A stretch of 64,000 bases of DNA from JAPOVO01 sp026708165 (GCA_965208775.1 OZ242360.1:1116001-1180000), one strand, 5' to 3'. Counted from the first letter of the stretch, positions 51,602 through 60,197 are shown. Numbers and translations: made by a program. The notes: generated by a model not told the origin, from the sequence alone.

Positions 51602-52792
51602 ATGATCGATGCAGGCCAGATATGGCAATTCCTGGAAGACCATGCCGACGAGCTGTCGCTTTCGAATAGCGAGCTCCTCCAGGAGCGCGACCGCTTGCGA
51701 AAATCGGCTAAAGCCGCGCGCCGCCGCTCGGCCGCCGACCTTCAAGCCGCGCTCGATTTCCCCGCCGGCAGGCACGGCGCCTATCCGTCGTCGGAGTGGG
51801 ACCCGGGCATGGGAGACTGGCTTCCGTTCGAGACCGGACTGCCCCCCAACGCGAGCCGTCGCGAGTGGAGCCGGTGGGCCGAGCGGGCATCGGACGGCGT
51901 GACGACGCTGGCCGTCGACGGCAGCCAGATATATCCGTCCGGAGACTGGAGTGTGCCGCTCGCCGCCGTGCGGGTGGGCATATTCGAGAATCCCCATCGC
52001 GGCAAGGGTGACTACAGAAAGTCGACTATATTCAAGCCGTTGCTGCCCCACGATTTGCTCGCGAGCGCCCCGGACGACGCGGCTCTTCAGGACGCCGTCA
52101 ACGAACGCCGTCACCGCCTGGAAATTGAGACCTTGATCGAGTGGATGGAGTCACGCGCGGGCGAGCCGGGCCGCAGAGTCGCCATTTTCGACGGAAGTCT
52201 GGTCGTCTCGTTCGCCACCAGCCTCCGTCCCCAATACGTGAAATCTGTCCTGGACCTGATGGAGGCGTCCGAGAAAACACAAACGCCCGTCGTCGGCTAT
52301 GTCGATTCCAGCCGCGCCCGCGATCTGTCGCAAATGTACTCGTGGCTCGATAACGGATCGCCAACCAACCTGAACGACGGCGTCTTGCTGCCCCAAAGCG
52401 AATGGCTCCAGCGGACCCCCGCCTTCGTTTGCGCCAGGGCCAAGGGGCTGGAAAACTACGAACGGCGGGAACGGCAGACCGATGTCCATTTCGTGTATCT
52501 CCGTTCCAGCCGCGACGCGCTGCCGGCGCGACTGGAGTTTCCCGGCTGGATCTTGGAATCTGGAAGGCTTGAGCAAATCGTGGACGTAATCCGCGCCGAA
52601 ATCGTGGCCCAAGGCGGCGGTTACCCTTACGCCATGGAGACTGCCGACGCGGTCGCCGTGCTTACAACCCGCGACAGGGACAGGTTCAGAGATATCTTCC
52701 ATCGGTTCACCGAGCGGCATTTCTCCGCCTCTAGCCCGCTGCGGAGCCGGCGGTCCCGGCCCAAGAGCGAAAGCAAGCAATGGAGGAGATAG
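51602..52792 (+). CDS. nurA: NurA domain nuclease
   Basis: 5'-3' nuclease partner of HerA, 396 residues. The RNase H-like core shows VDGSQIYPSG with metal-binding Asp106, AIFDGSLVVSFA near 195, and VGYVDSSRARDLSQ near 230, which are the conserved acidic sites of NurA. In archaea NurA and HerA resect DNA ends with Mre11-Rad50. The C-terminus overlaps the next gene by 13 bp, and the frame is clean from ATG 51602. Confidence 0.88.
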   Translation: MIDAGQIWQFLEDHADELSLSNSELLQERDRLRKSAKAARRRSAADLQAALDFPAGRHGAYPSSEWDPGMGDWLPFETGLPPNASRREWSRWAERASDGVTTLAVDGSQIYPSGDWSVPLAAVRVGIFENPHRGKGDYRKSTIFKPLLPHDLLASAPDDAALQDAVNERRHRLEIETLIEWMESRAGEPGRRVAIFDGSLVVSFATSLRPQYVKSVLDLMEASEKTQTPVVGYVDSSRARDLSQMYSWLDNGSPTNLNDGVLLPQSEWLQRTPAFVCARAKGLENYERRERQTDVHFVYLRSSRDALPARLEFPGWILESGRLEQIVDVIRAEIVAQGGGYPYAMETADAVAVLTTRDRDRFRDIFHRFTERHFSASSPLRSRRSRPKSESKQWRR

Positions 52793-53385
52793 ACAGCCTG
52801 GAAATAGGCACGATCGTCAAGTCAAACTCCCACGTCGAGTTCGTCTGCCAGGTCCTGGCGGAGGGAGAAGTCGACGATCCGCCCGCCGCCGCGCGTTACG
52901 CATTTGGAACCCTTGTTGCAGTCGATATGGAGGACGCCGCGTCTGAATTGGTAGGCGTCGTTTTCGACACCATCCTCTTCAATCCCGACTTCGGTTCGGC
53001 GGGACCGCGAATCAGGCCGCAAATCGAGTCCGACCGTCTGACTCCCGACCGCTACGCCGATACCGCTACGCTCGTGGGGATCATCGCGCTCGGTATGTTG
53101 GACCGCGACAACACGGTAGTTCACGGCGTCACCTCAACCTCCCCGTTTATCGGGGCTCGCGTCCGGGCGCTGCGAGAAAACGAAATCACCAACTTTCACA
53201 AGCTCAACGGCCGCTTCACGGTGGGTTATGTCCCCCACCTGCTCGCGCACGGCCATCCGCTTATCGAACAGTTGCTCCTGAGCCTCTCGGACCGGCTGGC
53301 GGGTCTGTTCCCGGAGGAGTCGGCGGCGCTCTCTGTAATTCGTAGCAATTTGGCGTGGAAGCTCAAGGTCGAACAGTCCAAATGA
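52780..53385 (+). CDS. HAS-barrel-like protein between nurA and herA
   Basis: A 201-residue protein with no nuclease or ATPase motif. The first 70 residues (LEIGTIVKSNSHVEFVCQVL, ARYAFGTLVAVD) look like the HAS beta-barrel found at the N-terminus of HerA and F1/V1 ATPase subunits. The rest is mixed alpha/beta (STSPFIGARVRALRENEI). It overlaps nurA by 13 bp and shares an ATGA with herA, so it is made with them. A structural or loading partner of the HerA ring is inferred. Confidence 0.65.
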   Translation: MEEIDSLEIGTIVKSNSHVEFVCQVLAEGEVDDPPAAARYAFGTLVAVDMEDAASELVGVVFDTILFNPDFGSAGPRIRPQIESDRLTPDRYADTATLVGIIALGMLDRDNTVVHGVTSTSPFIGARVRALRENEITNFHKLNGRFTVGYVPHLLAHGHPLIEQLLLSLSDRLAGLFPEESAALSVIRSNLAWKLKVEQSK

Positions 53386-55094
53386 GTACCGGCGCGGCGG
53401 GCGATAACCTCCCGATAGGCACGACCAAGGGTCCTGGCGAGAGCGCCGGAGACTTCACCATTGTCACGCCCGACCGCGAAGGCGTCGTGAAGATCGGCGA
53501 ATTCATCTACTACTGGGACGACGTTGACGGCGGCCGCCGTCGAATCTTCGGGCGCGTGGCCTCCCGAGCCCACCTGAAGCTCTATCCCGACGCGTTCATG
53601 GCCGATCCGGCCACATCTCCCGGGGAGGTCGCCCGCATTCTCGGATTCGAGTCCGCCGATTCCGAGCTTTACGAGGTGAACGTGTCAATCATGGGCCACT
53701 TCTCCGAGATCATGGGGTTCGTCAATCCGCGAATCGCCCCCCGGCCGGGACTGCCCGTCTTCCTCGCCGAACCCGAAACGCTGGCCCCGATTCTCAGCCG
53801 CAAAAATCCCGGCGAAACGGGAGCCGTCCATGTCGGATCGCTGCTAACGAGAGGTGACGGCGAGGTGCCCGTCTCGATGGACGCCGACGAGTTCGCAAAC
53901 ACGCATCTCGCCATCATCGCCGGAACCGGCGCTGGCAAGAGCTACCTCGCGGGCGTGATAGTCGAAGAGTTGCTGCGCCCCAACAACGCCGCCGCCGTCC
54001 TGATCATCGACCCCCATCAGGAGTACGACACGCTCGACCAGATTCCGAATATCGACGCCTTCCACCAAAACGACTCGGAAATCGAATACCGCCCCGAGGT
54101 CAAGATATTTCGCGAGGGCGAGTTCGTCGTGCGCCGCAACGTCATGCACCAAGATGACATTCTGTACCTTCTCGGCGACATACCCACTCCGCAGCAGGTT
54201 ATCGCCCGCGAGGCGCTCGGCTCGTTACGTAACAAAAGAAACTGGATATTCGACGATCTGCTCAGCGCCATCGAGAGAGTGGATGTCGCGCGCCTTTCGG
54301 GAGGGCAGTCCGATTCGGACAGCCAGGAAGACTACCGAAGCTCCAAGCAAGCACTGACCTTAAGGCTCCGGAATACCCTCGGCCGACGCGGCGCATTCGA
54401 CGACTACAAGCACACCGACATGCAAGAGCTACTGCGTCCGGGTCGATGCTCCGTCCTCCAGGTCGGCGGTATGGATCGCCGAAGCCAGCAGATAGTCGTC
54501 GCCACCATTCTCCGCCGCGCGTTCGAAGGGCGGCAGCAGACCAAACGCGGCGAAACCGACCCCCGGGACGAGTTGCACCTGCCGTTCCCCGTATTTGTCC
54601 TGATCGAAGAGGCGCACCGCTTCGCTCCCCCCGGCGGGGGCGCGGCGACGAGCAACCTCCTGGCCGAGATACTCGCCGAGGGCCGAAAGTTCGGCATGGG
54701 CATCGGTCTCATTACTCAACGCCCGGGCAAGCTCGACCAGGACGTTCTCTCTCAGTGCATGACCCAGTGCATCATGCGAATCGTCAATCCCGTCGACCAG
54801 AACGCGGTGGCGTCGGCGGTCGAAAGCATGGGCCGAGACTTGCTGGCGGAGCTCCCCGCGCTCTCCAAGGGACAGGCCATCGTGTCGGGCGCCGCCGTCA
54901 ACACCACCGTCCTCTGCCGCGTCCGCGAACGTAAAACCCCGCACGGCGGAGCCAGCTACAAGTCCGCCGAAACGTGGACCGACTATTTCCGACCCGAAAA
55001 GGTCCGCCGCCGCAAGACTGACGAGGCGCTCTTTCCCCAGCCGGACGGCTCAGCCGAGGCAGATCTGGCGCGGGAGTTGTTCGGCGACGACTAG
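53382..55094 (+). CDS. herA: HerA bipolar DNA translocase/helicase
   Basis: Hexameric FtsK-HerA ATPase of 570 residues. N-terminal HAS barrel about 20-110 (GEFIYYWDDVDGGRRRIFGRV). Walker A GTGAGKS (181-187), Walker B region FVLIEEAHRFAP (about 404-415), and LITQRPGKLDQDVLSQC with the sensor and conserved Arg. The ATG at 53382 overlaps the previous stop (ATGA). It should pump DNA and activate NurA for end resection. Last gene of the operon 47481-55094; a 9-bp-stem hairpin follows at 55148-55171. Confidence 0.93.
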   Translation: MSTGAAGDNLPIGTTKGPGESAGDFTIVTPDREGVVKIGEFIYYWDDVDGGRRRIFGRVASRAHLKLYPDAFMADPATSPGEVARILGFESADSELYEVNVSIMGHFSEIMGFVNPRIAPRPGLPVFLAEPETLAPILSRKNPGETGAVHVGSLLTRGDGEVPVSMDADEFANTHLAIIAGTGAGKSYLAGVIVEELLRPNNAAAVLIIDPHQEYDTLDQIPNIDAFHQNDSEIEYRPEVKIFREGEFVVRRNVMHQDDILYLLGDIPTPQQVIAREALGSLRNKRNWIFDDLLSAIERVDVARLSGGQSDSDSQEDYRSSKQALTLRLRNTLGRRGAFDDYKHTDMQELLRPGRCSVLQVGGMDRRSQQIVVATILRRAFEGRQQTKRGETDPRDELHLPFPVFVLIEEAHRFAPPGGGAATSNLLAEILAEGRKFGMGIGLITQRPGKLDQDVLSQCMTQCIMRIVNPVDQNAVASAVESMGRDLLAELPALSKGQAIVSGAAVNTTVLCRVRERKTPHGGASYKSAETWTDYFRPEKVRRRKTDEALFPQPDGSAEADLARELFGDD

Positions 55095-55147
55095 CCCATG
55101 TGCCCGGTGTAGGTGTTACCTATCTCCCCGGTCTGTACCGTTCCACT

Positions 55148-55171
55148 CCCTCTCCCTCCGACGGGAGAGGG
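55148..55171. repeat. Dispersed hairpin repeat after herA
   Basis: CCCTCTCCC (55148-55156), loop TCCGAC, GGGAGAGGG (55163-55171), then TTGGGGTGAGGG. A near copy is at 57696-57731. It lies between the convergent herA and rplY and could end transcription from either side, but it has no U-tract. Confidence 0.65.
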
Positions 55172-55276
55172 TTGGGGTGAGGGTGATCCCCTGCGCCCGC
55201 GAGGTCGATCAGGATTACCGCCCGGCAGCCTGGCCCAACGGTTGCGGCCGCCCGTTTTCCGAGATTCCCGTTCTTC

Positions 55277-55942
55277 CTAGTCCGAAGGCGTTGCTTCGGC
55301 TTCCCCATCTTCGGCTGTGTCGCCGATCTCGCCGATGCCGCCCACGAGTCCGAATTCATCCTCGGCTTCCGTCTCCTCCTCCTCGGCCCGTTCGAACTCG
55401 ACCCGCACCACCACCTCGTCGGGATCGTTCAGAATCTCAACGCCCTCCGGGCTGGCTACCGAAGCAATCCGAACAACGTCGCCCGCTTGGTCGAGACCGC
55501 TCACATCCACCTCAATCGACCTCGGTAGATCGTCCGGCAGACAGCGGACCTCCAACGCCTGCAGCTCGTGAGCGACAAATCTGTCGGCCGCCGCCGAAGC
55601 CGGCGCAACGCCGACATAATCAATAGGCACCGCCACCTGGATTGGCTTCGTCAGGTCGATCCTTCTAAAAGCCACGTGTAGAACGCGCCGGGTGACCGGA
55701 TGGACCTGCACGTCGCCGATCAGCGCCACCTCGGTCGCGTCCCGCGAGTTGAGTTCCACCAGCCCGGACTGACCGGTCTCCTTGAGGACGCCGACCAGAT
55801 CCCGCTCGTCTGTCTGCAGCGCCTGCGAGTCGTCGCCCGGTATCACCAGATTGACGGGTACTATGCCCTGCGACCGTAACCGTCCGACTTTCTTGCCGAG
55901 TAAGTCTCGGCCCTGAACCATCACCGCTGGACGCGCCGCCAT
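55277..55942 (-). CDS. rplY: 50S ribosomal protein L25/Ctc
   Basis: 5S rRNA-binding protein of the long Ctc type, 221 residues. Residues 1-95 are the L25 domain (GKKVGRLRSQGIVPVNLVIPG, VHPVTRRVLHVAFRRID). Residues 96-190 are the TL5/Ctc beta domain (VAVPIDYVGVAPAS, LPRSIEVDVSGLDQ). The tail is acidic, Glu-rich, as in other L25 long forms. A pth gene, a common neighbour, is not present. ATG start at 55942. Confidence 0.93.
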   Translation of the reverse strand: MAARPAVMVQGRDLLGKKVGRLRSQGIVPVNLVIPGDDSQALQTDERDLVGVLKETGQSGLVELNSRDATEVALIGDVQVHPVTRRVLHVAFRRIDLTKPIQVAVPIDYVGVAPASAAADRFVAHELQALEVRCLPDDLPRSIEVDVSGLDQAGDVVRIASVASPEGVEILNDPDEVVVRVEFERAEEEETEAEDEFGLVGGIGEIGDTAEDGEAEATPSD

Positions 55943-56800
55943 GCCTTAACGCCTCTCACATAAGATCGAACGAGCGCGGACCCGTGTTCGAGTTCTGGTA
56001 CTTTCGGATTCCCGTCCGCGCGGATTCGCCGCCCGACAAGTCAGGCGACCCAACCAGTAGAGTCTAGGTACCAACCATACGCCGGTCAACGCTATCTACA
56101 GGCCCATACCGCCATCCCGCCCTTTACCGTCATTCCCGCGAAGCATGTCCCCGCGAAAGCGGGGAGCGGGAATCCATCCCCTCTCTCGTCTAGGTCTAAC
56201 CGTCACTCCGAGCCCCCCAACTGTCATTCCGACCGAAGCCGAGGAATCTATCCCATACCCCCGACTTCCGCCTGTTGCCAGCATCCCGCCCCTGTTCCTT
56301 CGTGCCAATCTGTCAACGAAATCCCTAACACGCACAATCCGGCCCCCTATTCGTCATTCCCGCGAAAGCGGGAATCCATCCCCTCTCTCGTCTAGGTCTA
56401 ACCATCATTCCGAGCGCCCTCCTACTGTCACTCCGCCCTTTACTGTCATTCCGAGCGAAGCCGAGGAATCTACCCCATACCCCCGACTTCCGCCTGTTGC
56501 CAGCATCCCGCCCCTGTTCCTTCGTGCCAACCTGTCAACGAAATCCCTAACACGCACAATCCGGCCCCCTATTCGTCATTCCCGCGAAAGCGGGAATCCA
56601 TCCCCTCTCTCGTCTAGGTCAAACTGTCACTCCGAGCGCCCCAACTGTCATTCCGAGCGAAGCCGAGGAATCTAATCCCATACCCCTGCCTTCGTCCCTC
56701 GCGCCCCAACCCGTCTTCCTCTTCGCAAACCCGTCCCCCCACTCTCCCTAGCCCAAACCTATAACCTGTACCAACCAACCAGCACCCGGAGGTCGCCAAC
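55943..56800. other. Repeat-filled intergenic region, with a 222-bp tandem duplication
   Basis: No gene is supported in these 858 bp. From 56105 on it is built of dispersed palindromes: CATTCCCGCGAAAGCGGGAATCC-type copies (56130-56180, 56352-56386, 56574-56606) and GTCATTCCGAGCGAAG-type copies (56223, 56445, 56647). A 222-bp unit (56223-56444) is repeated at 56445-56666; its first 180 bp are almost identical. The ORF that spans both copies is a repeat product and not a gene. Confidence 0.85.
56223..56666. repeat. Tandem duplication of a 222-bp repeat-bearing unit
   Basis: Unit 1 56223-56444, unit 2 56445-56666, the same offset of 222 bp at several marks (GTCATT at 56223/56445, GTCATTCCCGCGAAAG at 56353/56575). 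The segment from CCCATACCCCCGACTTCC to CCGGCCCCCTATTCG, about 100 bp, is not one of the palindromes and is found only in these two copies. The copies drift apart after the last palindrome. Confidence 0.85.
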
Positions 56801-57634
56801 ATGCCCAAGATGGACCTTGAGACGCGCAGGCGGCAGTGCGCGCGCGTAACCCTCGACGACTTGATCGAAGGCCTCCGGCGCGTCGGCGTGCAGCCGGGCG
56901 ACACGGTCCTATGTCACTCGTCGCTCAGCAAGTTCGGCTACGTCGAGGGCGGCGCCGAAACGGTCGTCGAGGCGCTGTTGAAGGTGGTAGGCCCGGAAGG
57001 CACCGTCGCCTCGGCAGCCGGTCAGCCCTCGGCGGACCTGGGGCCTAACCCCGTTTTCGACATCCTGAACACGCCCGCCAGGCGCGGCGTAATCTCTGAG
57101 GCCGTTCGCAAACGCGCCGACGGCCGAAGTCCCCATCTCGTCGATTCGATCTCCGCGCTCGGCCCCGCCGCGGCCTATCTCACCAGCACCCACTCCGATA
57201 CCAACTGCGGCGCCGACAGCCCCTATCAAAAGATCATGGCAACCGACGCGCAGATACTCCTGCTGGCCGTCTCCCACAACTCCAACACGACCTTCGAGGC
57301 CATCGAAGAGGAAATGGCCCCTCCTTATGTCAAGTTCCGGGAAGTTCCCGGAGTGCGCATGATCGACGAATTCGGCCAGGAGCGCCCGCTGCCCACCAGG
57401 CTGCACGACTACGACTACCCCTACGACTTCAACAGGATGAACGATCCTCTGATTCGCGCCGGCGCTCAAACCGAAATAGTCATCGGCGAGGCCATAGTCC
57501 GCCGGATATCCGCCGCGAAAATGCGCCAGGTCGTAATGGCCGCCATCCAGGCCGACCCCTTCGCCCTCAGACTCCGCCCCGGCCAGCGCCGCCTCCCCGA
57601 AATCCCCACCAGCATCCACGACCTGCCCGGATAG
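56801..57634 (+). CDS. AAC(3)-family N-acetyltransferase
   Basis: A 277-residue protein of the antibiotic acetyltransferase (YokD/AAC(3)) family. LIEGLRRVGVQPGDTVLCHSSLSKFGYVEGG at the start matches the family's acetyl-CoA-binding region, and ADSPYQKIMATDAQILLLAVSHNSNTTFEAIEE contains the conserved catalytic stretch; the usual His reads as Asn here (SHNSNTTF). Many environmental members do not act on aminoglycosides, so resistance should not be assumed. CCGGAGG lies about 10 nt before the ATG. Repeats flank it on both sides. Confidence 0.85.
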   Translation: MPKMDLETRRRQCARVTLDDLIEGLRRVGVQPGDTVLCHSSLSKFGYVEGGAETVVEALLKVVGPEGTVASAAGQPSADLGPNPVFDILNTPARRGVISEAVRKRADGRSPHLVDSISALGPAAAYLTSTHSDTNCGADSPYQKIMATDAQILLLAVSHNSNTTFEAIEEEMAPPYVKFREVPGVRMIDEFGQERPLPTRLHDYDYPYDFNRMNDPLIRAGAQTEIVIGEAIVRRISAAKMRQVVMAAIQADPFALRLRPGQRRLPEIPTSIHDLPG

Positions 57635-58130
57635 CCACCACCCACCAACCTTCACGTCATTCCGGACTTGATCCGGAATCCAGAGGGAGTCCAGTCCCCT
57701 CTCCCCTACGAGGGAGAGGGTTAGGGTGAGGGGGATCCCTCCAAAGTCGCCCATCCCCTTCGCCCCATCCGTCATTCCGAGCGAAGCCGAGGAATCTACC
57801 CCCGTCACGCCGCCACCGCCCCAATCCTCCTCCCAAACTCCTCAAAGAATCGCCCCGCGCGGCACCAACGCGAAAAATCCCGCAAAAATTCCCCAAACGT
57901 CACCCATACGTAACCCCCTCCGCCCCATAAGTCACCGATAAGTCATCTTTTCACGCTGTATCTTTATACATCTATAAAACAGGTGCGTCACGCCCGCTCC
58001 CCAACAGGAGGAAGTGGCTCGGATCAACTACTTGGTCTGCGAGAACCGCGCTCACGGGTGTGCTGGCCCCGAGGTGAGCCTATGGAAGTCGTGGATTGGG
58101 CGGACATCTTGATTCTGAAGGAGGAGTCGC
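57635..58130. other. Repeat block and AT-rich upstream region of the defence island
   Basis: Repeats: CGTCATTCCGGACTTGATCC-type at 57654-57682, CCTCTCCC...GGGAGAGGG-type at 57696-57731, GTCATTCCGAGCGAAG-type at 57771-57797. After 57930 base composition turns AT-rich (CTTTATACATCTATAAAAC at 57961-57979), a possible promoter region. A 32-codon frame from GTG 58013 follows GGAGGAA too closely to be trusted; I leave it uncalled. Confidence 0.6.
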
Positions 58131-58439
58131 ATGAAGACGCACCAGATCGGTAACCGAACGTTCTACATAGTTCCTGACGAGCAGGGAGAAACGTTTTCAG
58201 TTTCCGAGGCTGGCGGAACCAGGCGGGCAATCATCAGCCCTTATCAGGGGTTCTTCGTAATCACATGCGGGGAGAAGACCCACCAAACGGACTCCGCGCA
58301 AACTGCACTCGATGTCGCATGCATTTCTTTGGTAGTGGAGCGGGACTTGGAGGAGCTTAAGCGTGCAATCAACTACCGCAAGTCTGTTGATGAACTCCGT
58401 GAGTTTTACAACGGGCTGTCTGATCCGCCTTCTGAATAA
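58131..58439 (+). CDS. Small hypothetical protein at the start of the defence island
   Basis: A 102-residue protein with a strong ribosome binding site (AAGGAGGAG 5-6 nt before ATG 58131). Mixed alpha/beta with no motif I know: TFYIVPDEQGETFSVSEAGG, FVITCGEKTHQTDSAQTALD and a helical C-terminus. It is 8 bp upstream of the methyltransferase remnant and probably in the same transcript. GC content is lower than in the surrounding housekeeping genes, as in the whole island to 61.3 kb. Confidence 0.65.
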   Translation: MKTHQIGNRTFYIVPDEQGETFSVSEAGGTRRAIISPYQGFFVITCGEKTHQTDSAQTALDVACISLVVERDLEELKRAINYRKSVDELREFYNGLSDPPSE

Positions 58440-58447
58440 TCGTAGCC

Positions 58448-58753
58448 ATGAACGGCCAGCCGAACTTCGTCAACCGAACCCTTTACCACGAGGACAACCT
58501 CGACTTCCTGCGCGGGATGAACTCCGAGACGGTCCACCTGATAGCGACCGATCCGCCGTTCAACAAGGGCCGGGACTTCCACGCCACGCCGGACAGTCTG
58601 GCTGCGGGCGCGAAGTTCGAGAAACGGGTAACGCCGCGAATGCGAGACGCGGCGGCGAGCGCGAGGCGGTTCCTGCAAGCGCCCGTGATCCGGATATACA
58701 CCGTAGAGGACTACTTCAACGGGCGCGTGCCCGTCATGCCGAGAGCGGCTTAG
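58448..58753 (+). pseudogene. DNA N6/N4 methyltransferase remnant with internal deletion
   Basis: The 101-codon frame begins like an intact beta-class DNA methyltransferase: FVNRTLYHEDNLDFLRGMNS, then the catalytic motif IV ATDPPFNKGRDFH (about 33-45). At about residue 58 (AAGAKF) it jumps to a sequence typical of a C-terminus (RIYTVEDYFNGRVPVMPR). Intact relatives are several hundred residues long and carry the SAM-binding FxGxG motif, which is missing. An in-frame internal deletion of the gene body is the simplest reading. It cannot be an active methylase. The next gene is a DUF262-HNH nuclease. Confidence 0.75.
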
Positions 58754-58773
58754 GCGGAAACTATAGGGCCAGC

Positions 58774-60159
58774 ATCAATGCCTGGCCCGATGTATATGGG
58801 GGGTTCGAAATAGACACCGAACTGAAGTACCACACCATTGCCGATCTCGTAGACATGAGACGAAAGGAGATGGTCACTGCCAACCCGGAGTATCAGAGAG
58901 GCCAAGTATGGAGTGATAAACAACAGAAGCGGCTGATCGACTCCGTCATGCGAGGATATCAGCTACCCATAATCTACCTTCACTTCAACGAAGAGACGGC
59001 TGGAGGCTTGATACGTCAGTCCTACCACATCATCGACGGGCAGCAGAGGATCACGGCCCTCTATCGCTTCGCTGAGGGCGCGTTCCGCCTATATACCGCT
59101 GACGACAAGCTGGCCAGATTCCCGAGGTTCCAGCAGGACCAACCCTGTCCCTGGGGCGGCAAATACTTCGACGAACTTGACGAAGACCTCCAAGGCCACT
59201 TCCTCAAGAGCGAGTTGCCAGTCGCCTACATCACCACCGACGACCAGAACGAGGTCAGAGACCTGTTCGTGCGCTTGCAGGAAGGGTTCGCCCTCAACGA
59301 CCAGGAGAGGCGCGATGCGTATCCCGGCCAATTCACCGAGTTCATTCTGGCCATAGGGGGCAAGCCAGAGATAGAACGCTATCCGGGGCACGATTTCTTC
59401 CAGCGCGTCCTCAGGATGAAGCCGAGCCGTGACCGTGGCAGGACCCGGCGATTGGCATCCCAAATGGCGATGCTCTTCCTAGAGCGACGCCGCGAAGGCC
59501 CGGATCACTTTACCGACATACACAGACGGGCCATCGATGACTACTATTATGACAATCTGGACTTCGACTCCAACTCCGAGGACTGCAAACGGTTCCGGGC
59601 AATTCTGTCCAAGCTGGATCAGCTACTGGCCAATGGCGCAGGCCCGACGCTGAAGGCTCACGACGCCATCCACCTATCCTTGTTCCTCGATTCCATATGG
59701 GACGGCTACACCAGATCATGGGAAGCGTCTCTCCAGCAGGCGCAAGCGAAGTTCTCCGCGCTGATGGTGCAGGCGTCAATCTCTATCAGGGAGGGCAATC
59801 CCGACGAAACCTGGTCCAACTACGGAGTTTGGACACGATCCAACTCTGACCGCGGCGAGAATATCCGCCGACGCCATCGCTACTACTGCCGGCGCATGAT
59901 TGGGTTTTTGGGAAACCTGACTCCCAAGGACCGACAACGGGCGTTCAACCCTCTTGAACGAGAATATATCTACTGGCGGGACAGCGGGAAGTGCCGCCTC
60001 CGCGGCTGTGGCGCGGCGGTCGCTTGGGCCGAAGCGGAGATTCATCACATCAGGCCGTACAGCCAAGGCGGTAGAACCGAACTGGAGAACGGAGCCTTGC
60101 TCCATAGTCACTGCCACAAAGGGAGGCCTGACCCAGCCGAGATACTGCCAATCCCATGA
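58774..60159 (+). CDS. GmrSD-like DUF262 and HNH endonuclease (start uncertain)
   Basis: A defence-type nuclease of about 460 residues. N-terminal DUF262 domain: YHTIADLVDMRRKEM, NPEYQRGQVW, and IIDGQQRITALYRF with the DGQQR nucleotide-binding motif. C-terminal HNH domain: CRLRGCGAAVAWAEAEIHHIRPYSQ with the HH pair, then ELENGALLHSHCHKG. Such proteins are type IV-like restriction enzymes that act on modified DNA. The frame holds no ATG, GTG or TTG between the methyltransferase stop (58753) and residue 28 (ATG 58855), which is inside DUF262. ATC 58774 or CTG 58822 may start it, or the start was lost with the deletion upstream. Ends 4 bp into the next ORF. Confidence 0.75.
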   Translation: MNAWPDVYGGFEIDTELKYHTIADLVDMRRKEMVTANPEYQRGQVWSDKQQKRLIDSVMRGYQLPIIYLHFNEETAGGLIRQSYHIIDGQQRITALYRFAEGAFRLYTADDKLARFPRFQQDQPCPWGGKYFDELDEDLQGHFLKSELPVAYITTDDQNEVRDLFVRLQEGFALNDQERRDAYPGQFTEFILAIGGKPEIERYPGHDFFQRVLRMKPSRDRGRTRRLASQMAMLFLERRREGPDHFTDIHRRAIDDYYYDNLDFDSNSEDCKRFRAILSKLDQLLANGAGPTLKAHDAIHLSLFLDSIWDGYTRSWEASLQQAQAKFSALMVQASISIREGNPDETWSNYGVWTRSNSDRGENIRRRHRYYCRRMIGFLGNLTPKDRQRAFNPLEREYIYWRDSGKCRLRGCGAAVAWAEAEIHHIRPYSQGGRTELENGALLHSHCHKGRPDPAEILPIP

Positions 60160-60197
60160 TGCCGCACCGCGCCGTCGGCTTACGGAGGAGGTCTGAC

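Noticed and set aside
56105..56670. Possible CRISPR array
   Set aside because: Repeats are palindromes of different types at uneven spacing, spacers are themselves duplicated, and no cas gene is near.
56145..56675. ORF of 176 codons across the tandem repeat
   Set aside because: It consists only of repeat translations (HSRESGNPSP twice), so it is not a gene.
58363..58773. N-terminal extension of the DUF262-HNH frame
   Set aside because: It overlaps two better-supported frames in another phase and reads as low-complexity Arg/Pro-rich shadow.
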